A DNA stretch of 64,000 nt from a virus, in the IMG/VR virus record IMGVR_UViG_3300025379_000003, positions 62,001 to 126,000 of that record. One strand, written 5' to 3'. Position numbers and translations under genes: made by a program. The notes beneath the pieces were generated by a model. It was not told the DNA's origin. It made no database searches and saw nothing but the letters and a program-made list of their open reading frames with translations. Shown one piece after another: positions 38,055-44,981 of this stretch. Each line of letters starts with the position of its first letter. Position 1 is the stretch's first letter.

Positions 38055-38273
38055 TTGTATCTAGACCTTGACGGCCTCAACAAACTAGTCAAGGGGTTAG
38101 AACAAGATACAGAAGCCTTAAAAGAAGAACTTTTAAGAATTTGTTGGTATATGCGAGGCGGCCTAAGTTACACAGAGAGTCATATGATGACTCCTGATGA
38201 AAGAAAAATTGCCACTAAGATAATTGAAGATAATTTAAAAACGGCTAAAGAAACGCAGATGCCGTTCTTTTAA
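38055..38273 (+). CDS. 51: gp51-like small ORF, probably expressed by -1 frameshift from the gp26-like gene
   Basis: Seventy-two codons in the -1 frame relative to the gp26-like gene, encoding LDLDGLNKLVKGLEQDTEALKEELLRICWYMRGG followed by SYTESHMMTPDERKIATKIIEDNLKTAKETQMPFF. The RICWYMRGGxSYxExxxMxxxER and NLxxxKxxxxPFF patterns match the small protein that follows the gp26-like gene in marine T4-like phages, often labelled gp51. There is no ATG start at the right place; the first usable codon is a TTG 5 nt after the upstream stop with AAGG only 3 nt away. Translation as a C-terminal extension of gp26 is therefore the better reading. It ends 4 nt inside the convergent 291-aa gene, with no room for a terminator. 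Confidence 0.65.
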   Translation: MYLDLDGLNKLVKGLEQDTEALKEELLRICWYMRGGLSYTESHMMTPDERKIATKIIEDNLKTAKETQMPFF

Positions 38274-39145
38274 AGACTCATTCCCAAGAAACGACTGTAG
38301 CCCACATGTTCATTCACAGGATCCACTGACTGTGTTTGTCGTGCCTTGGCAAGTTCCGCATCAGCTTGATCTAATTGAGCTCTTAGCTTCTTACGATCAT
38401 TGTCAGTTTGTAAATTTTTGTAGTAGTTAACTATAGAATTTTGATCAATTGTTTTTTGAGCAGGGGCACTGCCACCCACTATGTTGCCCGTGCCTGCGTC
38501 GTCAGTGCCTTGATTGGCAGGATTTGCTTGGGGCTGACTGGAGGTATTTGTTTGACTGGCTTGCTGTGTTGCGGCAACCTTATTTTTTTCAGCAATTGAT
38601 GCTGAAATAATTTGACTGACCGTCTTATTATCTAAAGGAATATCCTGCTGTCCGTTAGCGTCATCTTCATTGGTTGATAAATGGATATTTGGATTATCAT
38701 CAGCTGGGTGTGCGTTAGGATCATTTAAAGATGCTGCATGAGCACTAGGTGTATTTTGTGGATCCAGTGTAGGATCTTTTCTCTGATTAGCTGGCTGACT
38801 GGCCTTGGTCTTTACGTCTTGGACTAACTTGGCTACTCCGCCAGTTAATGGCAACTGATTAGATTTCATCCAATCAAGTAAGACATTTAAAGTGGGCTGT
38901 TGACTGCCTGTTCTTCCCACATAAGTTTGAAAATCCTTCATCAAGGCATTTGCTTCTTTACCTATTTCTGAAATACCCTTAGCTCTTGCTCGTTGATTAG
39001 GGTTAAATGGGGATATTCTACTTAGCCCTGTTTTTATTTTAGATACAACACCCTGTGGGGTATCACTAGGAGTACTTGCGCTTGCCGCATTGATATCTAA
39101 TTCTGATAATTTTTCACTTTCTAAAATGACATCTGACAAACGCAT
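38270..39145 (-). CDS. Candidate internal head protein with capsid-targeting-like N-terminus (291 aa)
   Basis: No family is recognised with certainty. The first ten residues, MRLSDVILE|S, resemble the capsid-targeting sequence of T4 internal proteins and Alt (for example MKTYQEFIAE), and ILE fits the gp21 cleavage rule (I/L)xE. The rest is Gln/Asn/Ser/Pro-rich and appears disordered between about 120 and 230, with helical parts at 40-115 (NALMKDFQTYVGRTG) and 235-275 (NYYKNLQTDNDRKKLRAQLDQ). It has a perfect late promoter (TATAAATA) 25 nt upstream and the SD AAAGGAA, so it is made late, like a virion protein. I infer packaging into the head and trimming by gp21; a baseplate or tail role is the alternative. 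Confidence 0.55.
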   Translation of the reverse strand: MRLSDVILESEKLSELDINAASASTPSDTPQGVVSKIKTGLSRISPFNPNQRARAKGISEIGKEANALMKDFQTYVGRTGSQQPTLNVLLDWMKSNQLPLTGGVAKLVQDVKTKASQPANQRKDPTLDPQNTPSAHAASLNDPNAHPADDNPNIHLSTNEDDANGQQDIPLDNKTVSQIISASIAEKNKVAATQQASQTNTSSQPQANPANQGTDDAGTGNIVGGSAPAQKTIDQNSIVNYYKNLQTDNDRKKLRAQLDQADAELAKARQTQSVDPVNEHVGYSRFLGMSL

Positions 39146-39170
39146 TTTGATTTCCTTTAATGTTATGATT

Positions 39171-39178
39171 TATTTATA
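39171..39178 (-). promoter_or_regulatory. Late promoter TATAAATA for the 291-aa gene
   Basis: Perfect TATAAATA on the minus strand, 25 nt before the ATG at 39145, followed by the SD AAAGGAA. Confidence 0.8.
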
Positions 39179-39207
39179 TACGGAATTGAGCTAAAGCTCA
39201 ATTGCTT

Positions 39208-39426
39208 CTACGCTTCGCTTGAAGCATTTTTTACTTCGTAGAAGTTTAGTATCATCCAGATTGTTTGGTCACACTTCGCCCTGGCGGGCGAAGGAGCATC
39301 ATCCGAGTTACAATAGTCACTTAGCGTTACAACATTACAGAGGCGGTTGGCCTGTACCTCGAGTTGCGTCTTCATCCAGCGGCGGTTTGTGTCATATACG
39401 CTAACATATACACAAACGTAGGGCAT
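39208..39426 (-). CDS. Possible small ORF (72 aa), doubtful
   Basis: An ORF starting MPYVCVYVSVYDTNRRWMK with an AAGAAGGGA Shine-Dalgarno-like sequence about 5 nt upstream. No family is recognised. It overlaps two strong hairpins of the structured gap, and its codon use (CGC, GCC, CCC) is unlike that of neighbouring genes. It could be a small early protein in the gp47-gp46 transcript or simply an open frame through a structured RNA. Confidence 0.25.
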   Translation of the reverse strand: MPYVCVYVSVYDTNRRWMKTQLEVQANRLCNVVTLSDYCNSDDAPSPARAKCDQTIWMILNFYEVKNASSEA

Positions 39427-39604
39427 ACTATCCCTTCTTTTTGCTTATTCTTTACTTTCAAACATCTAAACCGCAAGCATTTTGCGATCTTCGTCCTGTT
39501 AAGGATAGTAGATGAGTGCTTGCTTCAGCGGCAAGACTTCCGTCCCCGTTTTTATCCGGTTGTCACTAGGCACCCGAGTTAGGCCGGTGCGAGCCCTATC
39601 TGAA

Positions 39605-40030
39605 TTATAGTTTATTTTTTATGTGGGAGCCATGTATGCGAGCACTTATCTGTCCGTTATAATATTCATCAGATTCTAGAACTCGTCTAGAAAACTGTTC
39701 ACGGGCTTCAATATAAGTACACTCTGCTTTTGATCGACAATAGTAGAGTATTTCGCGTTTAAAATTTTCTGTGCCTAAGAGCGCAATGTCCTTACTAAGT
39801 TCATCGCTTGATCCATAATATGTTTGCCAGTCGCTATCTATTTTGCTTCTGATCTTTTTCTTTTTCTTTGTGCCGTTCTTTAACTTTACAGTCTTGTAGG
39901 TCGTTTTACTAAATTTTGCTAATTTTTTGCCTATATATTTTCTACCAGTAGTTAAATTAGTGATAAGGTACACGAAGCCTATACAGTCTTCAGGTAACTC
40001 CGCCACTATTTGATCCTGGTATGTCCACAT
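39605..40030 (-). CDS. GIY-YIG family nuclease (141 aa)
   Basis: The N-terminus has the GIY-YIG core as GFVYLI (18-23) and KYIGKK (31-36), followed by a Lys-rich loop (NGTKKKKKIRSK), a DWQTYYGSS motif near 68-76, and a helix with EAREQFSRRVLE (the Glu likely binds the metal) and a later YYNGQI Asn, as in this fold. Such stand-alone small enzymes in T4-like phages are often annotated as Seg-like or DNA-repair-type endonucleases. There is no DNA-binding NUMOD-type domain, so a homing role is not shown. It overlaps the 124-aa gene by 41 nt at the end of the gp47-gp46 operon. Confidence 0.8.
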   Translation of the reverse strand: MWTYQDQIVAELPEDCIGFVYLITNLTTGRKYIGKKLAKFSKTTYKTVKLKNGTKKKKKIRSKIDSDWQTYYGSSDELSKDIALLGTENFKREILYYCRSKAECTYIEAREQFSRRVLESDEYYNGQISARIHGSHIKNKL

Positions 40031-40364
40031 TGTTTGTTTTTATTTTTTTAGGTCTTCCTGGCCCAGCCTTGACTGTTTTAGTAAACCCTTTTTTATTAGC
40101 TCTACGAATCTCTTTTAGGTTTTGATTATTCATCCTATATATGTGTAACGACAGTTGTATGAGTCGCCGTTCATAATTCATCATTTTTTGGAGACTGACA
40201 CGAACTTGCCGCCCAGTATCCAAAGTATAATTCTTTTCTAGGAAGTCATAATGGTAATTATGCACATTGGCCAAATGCGACACATATTCTGAGTACAGGG
40301 CCTTATATTCGGCCACCATATTATCCAACAATGTCTGCGCTGTTTGAGTAACTTGTGAATCCAT
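39990..40364 (-). CDS. Small basic protein with AT-hook-like tail (124 aa)
   Basis: Not recognised as a known family. Residues 1-90 are helical and rich in Tyr, His and Asn (EYKALYSEYVSHLANVHNYHYDFLEKNY, RVSLQKMMNYERRLIQLSLHIYRMN). The C-terminus is basic with AGPGRPKKIKTNN, matching the GRP core of an AT-hook, which binds the minor groove of AT-rich DNA. It overlaps the end of gp46 by 44 nt and the GIY-YIG gene by 41 nt, so translation is probably coupled. A DNA-binding accessory role beside the gp46/47 nuclease is inference. Confidence 0.65.
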   Translation of the reverse strand: MDSQVTQTAQTLLDNMVAEYKALYSEYVSHLANVHNYHYDFLEKNYTLDTGRQVRVSLQKMMNYERRLIQLSLHIYRMNNQNLKEIRRANKKGFTKTVKAGPGRPKKIKTNNVDIPGSNSGGVT

Positions 40365-42105
40365 TTTCCTTAACCACCCGTAGCACGTTATTTACACGTC
40401 CCATTAATTCATCCTTGTGAGATATAAGATAAATGTTCTTATCTCTCTCCCTTGCCATCTTTTTAAGCACAGCCAACGCACTTTCAACCCCGGCACTATC
40501 CATACCAGCATCAATTAATTCGTCAATGAATAATAAATTAACACTTTGATACAGTCCTTCCCAAACATCTCTAAAGGCAAAACTCATCGATAAAATAAGT
40601 CGATTACGTTCACCTCGACTTAGGTTATCAAAATCTAAATCTTGACCCAGCTGTGTAATTTCAACATTTAGGTCGTTTTGGAATATTACCTGATGCGGTA
40701 ACCCTAATTTGTCAATGTAATGACTCAACCTCTTGTTTAGGTAACTTAAATTTTGATCGATGATCTTCTTACGAATGAAACTGTCCTTACTGGTCAGCAA
40801 TTTTAACAAAAACTCTTGATGTTCTTTGTGTTTATTGAGTTCATTAACAATATCCCAATTGATTTCCTGTAAGGCACTTTTCTTCAACTCGTCTACCTGT
40901 TCGGCATAAGGGTTGATTTCATCTGCTCGCTCGGTTAATCGTCGCTCTAAACTATCTAAATTATTTTTATGTCCCAGCGCTTCTGCTTCTGAGTCATAGA
41001 ATGTGTTTGGACGTTTGGGCTGTTCACCAATATCTTTAATTTCAGATACAATCTTTTCATAGTCAGCTGAAACTTTTTCTAGATAGCTATAGGCATCTAC
41101 CATATTCTTATTGACGAGCGCAGTCATTTCTTCATGTTTATGATCATGAAGGTCCTGTTCACATGCTGGGCATTGTTTACTTTCTAACTTTTCTAATTCT
41201 TTATTATACTTAGATAAAGTTTTGTCGGCCTGTGTTACAGCATTTTCTAATGTTGCTCTTTGTTTTTGTAGGCTGGCAATCTTGCTGTTGTTATCTTCCC
41301 ATACCTTCAATTGAGCATGTAGGTCTAATTCTTCATCAATGTTGACTTCAGTTAAGTCATGTATGTTCTTGACCAAGGATGTGAGGTCTTGTTCTTTTTT
41401 ATTTTCCCATGCTTGACTTTTTAGTTCTAATGAACTGATACTTTTTTGAACATTCTCATTGGCAATTTTAATTGCTTCAATCCTAGCAGTTTCTTCTAGG
41501 ACAGCGTCCTTGGTATCCTTGATTGCGGCTTTGAGTAGTTCTGCCTTTTCACTTAATAGTGTGATACCTAGCAACTGTTCAATGACTTCTCGCTGATCTG
41601 CCGCTCTCATACTTAGGAATGGTTCAGTATATGTGTTCAACGCCAGCAAATGTTTGAACATGGTGTGCGACATTTCCAGCATTTGTTCAATAGATCGCTG
41701 GGTATCTCTACTGTCACCCTGAGCATCATCGTCAACATCTTCTGTTTTTATTTGATCATCGTTGACATAGAGTCTGAGTACATTGGGCTTTCTGCCACGC
41801 TCAATGCGGTATTTGTTGCCTGCTTTTTCAAATTCAACAGTGACCAACATGTTTTTGCCGTTGATCTTGTTGATTAAGTTTTCTTTTTTGATATTGGTAA
41901 GTGCCTGCCCATATAAAGCATAGCTCAAAGCATTAATGATGGTAGTTTTACCTGTGCCATTACGTGACCCAGTATCATCTCCGCCAAGGTCTAGATTTGA
42001 ACCTAGTACCAATGTTAGATTTTGATCAGTAAAATCCACTGCTTGGGTTTGACTACCCACACTCATGAAGTTTTTTACTGTTAGGCTGTTTATTTTAAAT
42101 GTCAT
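40321..42105 (-). CDS. 46: Recombination nuclease ATPase subunit gp46 (Rad50/SbcC-like)
   Basis: A 594-aa SMC-type ATPase. Walker A is GSRNGTGKT (46-54), a zinc-hook CPAC motif sits near 312 in the middle of a coiled coil (about 180-460), the ABC signature is LSRGERNR near 495, and Walker B is LLFIDELIDAGMD near 527. With gp47 it processes DNA ends for recombination-dependent replication and, in T4, host DNA breakdown. T4 gp46 is 560 aa. Its ATG overlaps the gp47 stop by 4 nt (ATGA), so the two are translationally coupled and made in similar amounts. Confidence 0.96.
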   Translation of the reverse strand: MTFKINSLTVKNFMSVGSQTQAVDFTDQNLTLVLGSNLDLGGDDTGSRNGTGKTTIINALSYALYGQALTNIKKENLINKINGKNMLVTVEFEKAGNKYRIERGRKPNVLRLYVNDDQIKTEDVDDDAQGDSRDTQRSIEQMLEMSHTMFKHLLALNTYTEPFLSMRAADQREVIEQLLGITLLSEKAELLKAAIKDTKDAVLEETARIEAIKIANENVQKSISSLELKSQAWENKKEQDLTSLVKNIHDLTEVNIDEELDLHAQLKVWEDNNSKIASLQKQRATLENAVTQADKTLSKYNKELEKLESKQCPACEQDLHDHKHEEMTALVNKNMVDAYSYLEKVSADYEKIVSEIKDIGEQPKRPNTFYDSEAEALGHKNNLDSLERRLTERADEINPYAEQVDELKKSALQEINWDIVNELNKHKEHQEFLLKLLTSKDSFIRKKIIDQNLSYLNKRLSHYIDKLGLPHQVIFQNDLNVEITQLGQDLDFDNLSRGERNRLILSMSFAFRDVWEGLYQSVNLLFIDELIDAGMDSAGVESALAVLKKMARERDKNIYLISHKDELMGRVNNVLRVVKENGFTSYSNSADIVG

Positions 42106-43115
42106 AGATCGTTGTAGATTTGTAGTAATGTATTCTTATCAAATTGTTCGCTTTCAATATTGACCAAACCGTCTGTTACAATTTGATCAACGCTTTCAAA
42201 CTTTCCTTCAGGATTTTCTTCTACCACACCTTCTAGATTAGTTTTATCTTGTACTAGCCCAATTTCTCTAATATCGTAGGTCTTTGAAAATTCTTCTTTT
42301 AAGAAATTAGCTTCTTCAAAACTAATATTGATGTCTAAATTCACCTTCAAGTGCATTTTAGACTTCATTATATTTTCGGTATCGTTTAATAAGGTACTTA
42401 GGTTCAATGATCTATATTTAGGACAGTTATCCCAATTGATAAATTGTGGTTCACCACCCCATTCTAATGTCATCATACCTCGTTCATCATCCCACGCATC
42501 GGCAAAGTTATGCGGGAAAGCATTGCCAATGTAAATTACCTTTTGATTAGTCTGCCGTTTATGAAAATGTCCAGAGAAAATATAGTCTGGTCCGTTAAAA
42601 TCTTCCGCATGTAGCTCGCCGTGGTCGGGCATCTGTACCATGGCATTCATAAAAAACTTAGGAAGTTCAAAGTGACCAAAGACGTATTTGCTCTTAATGT
42701 CCTTCATAGACTTCCATTCATCCCCAACAAGCCACGGGACTAGGGTGACACCATCAAGAGTTGTTATACTATCTACGACAGTAACTCCTGGAATGTGGCG
42801 ACCAAACGCCGATGAATGGATATCTCGCTTGTCTTTGTAAAACAAATCGTGGTTGCCGGGAAACCAGTAAAACTTTTCAAAAGCCGCACCCAGTTTTTCC
42901 AAGCATCTTAGGCTGGAATTCAACGTATATAGATTTAAACTGTTTCTATTATGACTCCAATCGCCAAGGAATATGCAAGTTTCACACCCTTGCTCCTTGG
43001 CGTTTGAAATAAACCAGTCTACAAATTCTTCACAATCATTTAAGTGTGTTATTGAATTTGATTTTAATCCAAAATGGATATCAGTAAAACACGCAACCTT
43101 TTTAAATAGGTTCAT
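42102..43115 (-). CDS. 47: Recombination endonuclease subunit gp47 (Mre11/SbcD-like)
   Basis: A 337-aa calcineurin-like phosphoesterase. Metal-binding motifs are in order: TDIHFG (Asp12, His14), GDWSHN (Asp52), GNHD (Asn88-Asp90), GHFE (His148) and SGHFHKR (His183, His185). It is the nuclease of the gp46/47 complex. T4 gp47 is 339 aa, almost identical in length. The SD is AGGGAGAATTATAACTT before ATG. A sigma-70-like promoter (TTGATC, 17 bp, TATACT) lies just upstream, so this operon is probably read early by host polymerase. Confidence 0.96.
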   Translation of the reverse strand: MNLFKKVACFTDIHFGLKSNSITHLNDCEEFVDWFISNAKEQGCETCIFLGDWSHNRNSLNLYTLNSSLRCLEKLGAAFEKFYWFPGNHDLFYKDKRDIHSSAFGRHIPGVTVVDSITTLDGVTLVPWLVGDEWKSMKDIKSKYVFGHFELPKFFMNAMVQMPDHGELHAEDFNGPDYIFSGHFHKRQTNQKVIYIGNAFPHNFADAWDDERGMMTLEWGGEPQFINWDNCPKYRSLNLSTLLNDTENIMKSKMHLKVNLDINISFEEANFLKEEFSKTYDIREIGLVQDKTNLEGVVEENPEGKFESVDQIVTDGLVNIESEQFDKNTLLQIYNDL

Positions 43116-43137
43116 AAGTTATAATTCTCCCTAATAA

Positions 43138-43166
43138 AGTATAGCAGATGTATTGCTATAGATCAA
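43138..43166 (-). promoter_or_regulatory. Sigma-70-like early promoter of gp47-gp46
   Basis: On the minus strand: TTGATC (43161-43166), a 17-bp spacer, and TATACT (43138-43143). The -10 region TGCTATACTTT is the same as in the gp55 promoter. The -35 overlaps the stop of gp55 by a few bases. Confidence 0.7.
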
Positions 43167-44077
43167 GGAGTAATATCTTCGTTTTCTGTATCTTCTTCTG
43201 GAACTTCATCTTCACTCTTGGGCATACGCATATTTTTGTATAGTTCTGCCTGTCGAGCAATTTCGCCTGCGTACTCCTGACTGTTTTGTCTGGTCATACT
43301 AGGTGTTAACCCTGCTTCTTCCAGCAAGTCATCGCGAATGTTTTGGCTCTTCTTCTCAATATTTAAAATACGAGTAAAGCTATTCGTAACAGCCGCTGTG
43401 TAGTAGGCAAATGGATTCTCTGATTTACTTTCATCAAACTGTAGTCCAATATGACTTAGTTGTAGGATAGCCTGTCCCTTCATTTCATCAACGTAGGTGT
43501 AACCACGCCAGTTACTACGTTGGGCATACCGTTCACTTAGTTTGATAAACATCTTGCCTAAATTTTCTGTGATACGTCCGTGATCTTTGCTAAAGTGTCC
43601 ACTATCAACAGGTCCTTTCCAATGACTTTTGCCTACACATATTAATTCGTTTTGATCATTGAATTTCCAGTGCTGAAATGGTGGAAAATTTACCTTATCA
43701 TGTCCATCTGAAGTGTTTTTAACAGTCTTTTTACGTCCAGGTGCCAACGGGATATGATCAAATGTCATGATTCTAATAATGACATCTGTTTTTGCGATAG
43801 TGGTATAGTCGGGCGTACAGTCTGCTAGTTTTACTTTTTTATCGCCTGAAGCTCTAGCGGCGGCAAATGCGGCAATGCCAATTCTCTTGGCCTGTGCTCT
43901 TTTAGCTTCAGCAATAGTCCGTATGTTTACTTTGCTAAGACTAGGCAAAATAATATCATACTGTTGATATTCTGGTTGAGTAAAACTTGAGAACGAGCAT
44001 TTGCTACGATGGATTTCTGCTAATAAATCTTTATTATTAAGGTATTTTACCTTTCTAGGAGAAAAAGTTGTAGTCAT
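43163..44077 (-). CDS. 55: Late transcription sigma factor gp55, with long N-terminal extension (304 aa)
   Basis: The segment at about 189-255 (SNWRGYTYVDEMKGQAIL, FDESKSENPFAYYTAAVTNSFTRILNIEKK) is the conserved core of T4 gp55, a small sigma factor that binds the host RNA polymerase core and recognises TATAAATA. T4 gp55 is 185 aa; here about 185 residues precede the core (IHRSKCSFSSF, PLAPGRKK, FPPFQHWKF, KSHWKGPVDSGHFSKDHG), a layout I associate with marine T4-like phages. The C-terminus is acidic. It carries an early-type promoter and a late-type GATAAATA upstream, and a palindrome over the early -35 box, suggesting tight control. No SD stronger than AAAGGATAATAA is seen. Confidence 0.88.
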   Translation of the reverse strand: MTTTFSPRKVKYLNNKDLLAEIHRSKCSFSSFTQPEYQQYDIILPSLSKVNIRTIAEAKRAQAKRIGIAAFAAARASGDKKVKLADCTPDYTTIAKTDVIIRIMTFDHIPLAPGRKKTVKNTSDGHDKVNFPPFQHWKFNDQNELICVGKSHWKGPVDSGHFSKDHGRITENLGKMFIKLSERYAQRSNWRGYTYVDEMKGQAILQLSHIGLQFDESKSENPFAYYTAAVTNSFTRILNIEKKSQNIRDDLLEEAGLTPSMTRQNSQEYAGEIARQAELYKNMRMPKSEDEVPEEDTENEDITP

Positions 44078-44095
44078 GTTATTGTTATTATCCTT

Positions 44096-44103
44096 TATTT
44101 ATC
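44096..44103 (-). promoter_or_regulatory. Late-type motif GATAAATA upstream of gp55
   Basis: GATAAATA on the minus strand (7 of 8), 18 nt before the gp55 ATG and just downstream of the sigma-70-like -10 box. It would allow gp55 to stimulate its own gene late. Confidence 0.45.
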
Positions 44104-44107
44104 ACAA

Positions 44108-44135
44108 AGTATAGCACATATTTTTTGGTTGTCAA
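44108..44135 (-). promoter_or_regulatory. Sigma-70-like promoter of gp55
   Basis: On the minus strand: TTGACA (44130-44135, perfect -35), a 16-bp spacer, and TATACT (44108-44113, 5 of 6) preceded by TGC, an extended -10. It shares TGCTATACTTT with the gp47 promoter. Confidence 0.8.
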
Positions 44136-44140
44136 CCAAA
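44124..44140. promoter_or_regulatory. Perfect 17-bp palindrome over the gp55 -35 box (candidate operator)
   Basis: TTTGGTTG-T-CAACCAAA: 8-bp arms around one central base, covering the whole -35 element of the gp55 promoter. The size and placement suit a dimeric repressor. It could alternatively form a small hairpin in a transcript from further upstream, but no such transcript is evident. Confidence 0.55.
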
Positions 44141-44166
44141 CTAATTATATTAGCACATTATTTAAG

Positions 44167-44174
44167 GTTAAATA
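44167..44174 (+). promoter_or_regulatory. Weak late-type motif before the baseplate operon
   Basis: GTTAAATA on the plus strand (6 of 8 to TATAAATA), 18 nt before the ATG at 44193, the same spacing as at other late genes here. The SD AAAGGAAAC lies in between. Confidence 0.35.
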
Positions 44175-44192
44175 GTATAAAAGGAAACAACT

Positions 44193-44981
44193 ATGAGTTT
44201 ACTTGGAGATCTAGCTGGAATAGCGGCCACAGGAGTAGCCGCTTCAGTGCTGACCAAAGCATTTAAGAAAGGTGGCGGGGCACAGCCTCCATCTCCAGCA
44301 GGCCCAGAGGTAAATTTTTATAATCTTCAAGGAAATTCCACGGCTGTTGACACACGGGTTATAATTAAAGTTCCTAAAGCATACCTAACCAGTTACACAG
44401 GATTAAATGGTGAACTGGGGTCAGACAAATCCATTAAGGGTATAATTTTTCCATATACTCCAACAATTTCAGTTGAAAATAAAGCAGACTACGAAACAAT
44501 AAACCCCACACATTCTAATTTTAATCAATATTTTTATAAACATAGTTCAGTTGGCACAATTAGCATACAGGGAAAATTCACGGTTCAGAATGAATCAGAT
44601 GCTGCCGCATATATTTCCACAGTACAGTTATTACGAGCATTGACAAAAATGCAATGGGGAAATGATCCGTTTGCGGGATCACCGCCACCAGTTTGTAGAC
44701 TTAATGCTTACGGGGCTTATATGTTCCCTAATGTTCCAATAACAATTACCAGTTTTAGATTGGAATTACCTGAGAGTGTTGATTACTTTACAGCAGGGGC
44801 TAATCCCAACGGTGCTTATGCTGGTTCTTCTTTTGGAAAGAACCCAACTAGTGTTCCTATACTTTCAACCATAGCCATAACTTGTATTCCAATGTATAGT
44901 AGACAAGAAATATCATCTTTTAGTATTGATAAATGGCTAGTTCCTGGTAGTAGCCTTAGCAAAAATAGTGGATTTATTTAA
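44193..44981 (+). CDS. Baseplate tail-tube cap/initiator, gp48/gp54-like (262 aa)
   Basis: Key stretches are RVIIKVPKAYLTSYTG, GIIFPYTPTISVENKADYETINPTHSNFNQYFYK, GKFTVQNESDAAAYISTVQLLRALTKMQWG, PPPVCRLNAYGAYMFPNVPI and MYSRQEISSFSIDKW. These match the tail-tube-fold baseplate proteins of marine T4-like phages annotated as gp48 or gp54, which cap the hub and start tube assembly. I cannot decide between the two; T4 gp48 and gp54 are 364 and 320 aa. It is the first gene of the plus-strand baseplate operon; its stop overlaps the next start by 1 nt (TAATG). Confidence 0.8.
   Translation: MSLLGDLAGIAATGVAASVLTKAFKKGGGAQPPSPAGPEVNFYNLQGNSTAVDTRVIIKVPKAYLTSYTGLNGELGSDKSIKGIIFPYTPTISVENKADYETINPTHSNFNQYFYKHSSVGTISIQGKFTVQNESDAAAYISTVQLLRALTKMQWGNDPFAGSPPPVCRLNAYGAYMFPNVPITITSFRLELPESVDYFTAGANPNGAYAGSSFGKNPTSVPILSTIAITCIPMYSRQEISSFSIDKWLVPGSSLSKNSGFI

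Larger units (their letters stand above)
39146..39604 (-). other. GC-rich, hairpin-dense intergenic region
   Basis: Unlike the AT-rich surroundings, this 459-bp gap is GC-rich in several stretches and contains strong inverted repeats: AATTGAGCT/AGCTCAATT (39184-39203), CTTCTACG/CGTAGAAG enclosing CTTC-GCTT-GAAG (39205-39244), CTTCGCCC-TGGC-GGGCGAAG (39274-39293), CTTGC/GCAAG (around 39520-39540) and GCACC/GGTGC (around 39570-39592). None is followed by a clear U-tract. One 72-codon ORF (39208-39426, minus) overlaps part of it. A structured RNA is the most natural explanation, but no known RNA class was recognised. Confidence 0.5.

Noticed and set aside
38055-38273. Independent translation of the 72-codon ORF from TTG
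   Set aside because: The only SD-like AAGG is 3 nt from the TTG, too close; the slippery heptamer in phase explains expression better.
39427-39509. tRNA-like pairing (ACTATCC with GGATAGT about 83 nt apart)
   Set aside because: No T-loop consensus, no D-arm GG and no plausible anticodon arm on either strand.
39219-39582. Two short plus-strand ORFs in the structured gap
   Set aside because: No SD, no recognisable sequence, and they overlap strong hairpins and each other.
39146-40030. Group I intron with the GIY-YIG gene as its homing endonuclease
   Set aside because: No P, Q, R or S core elements were recognised and no split gene flanks the region.
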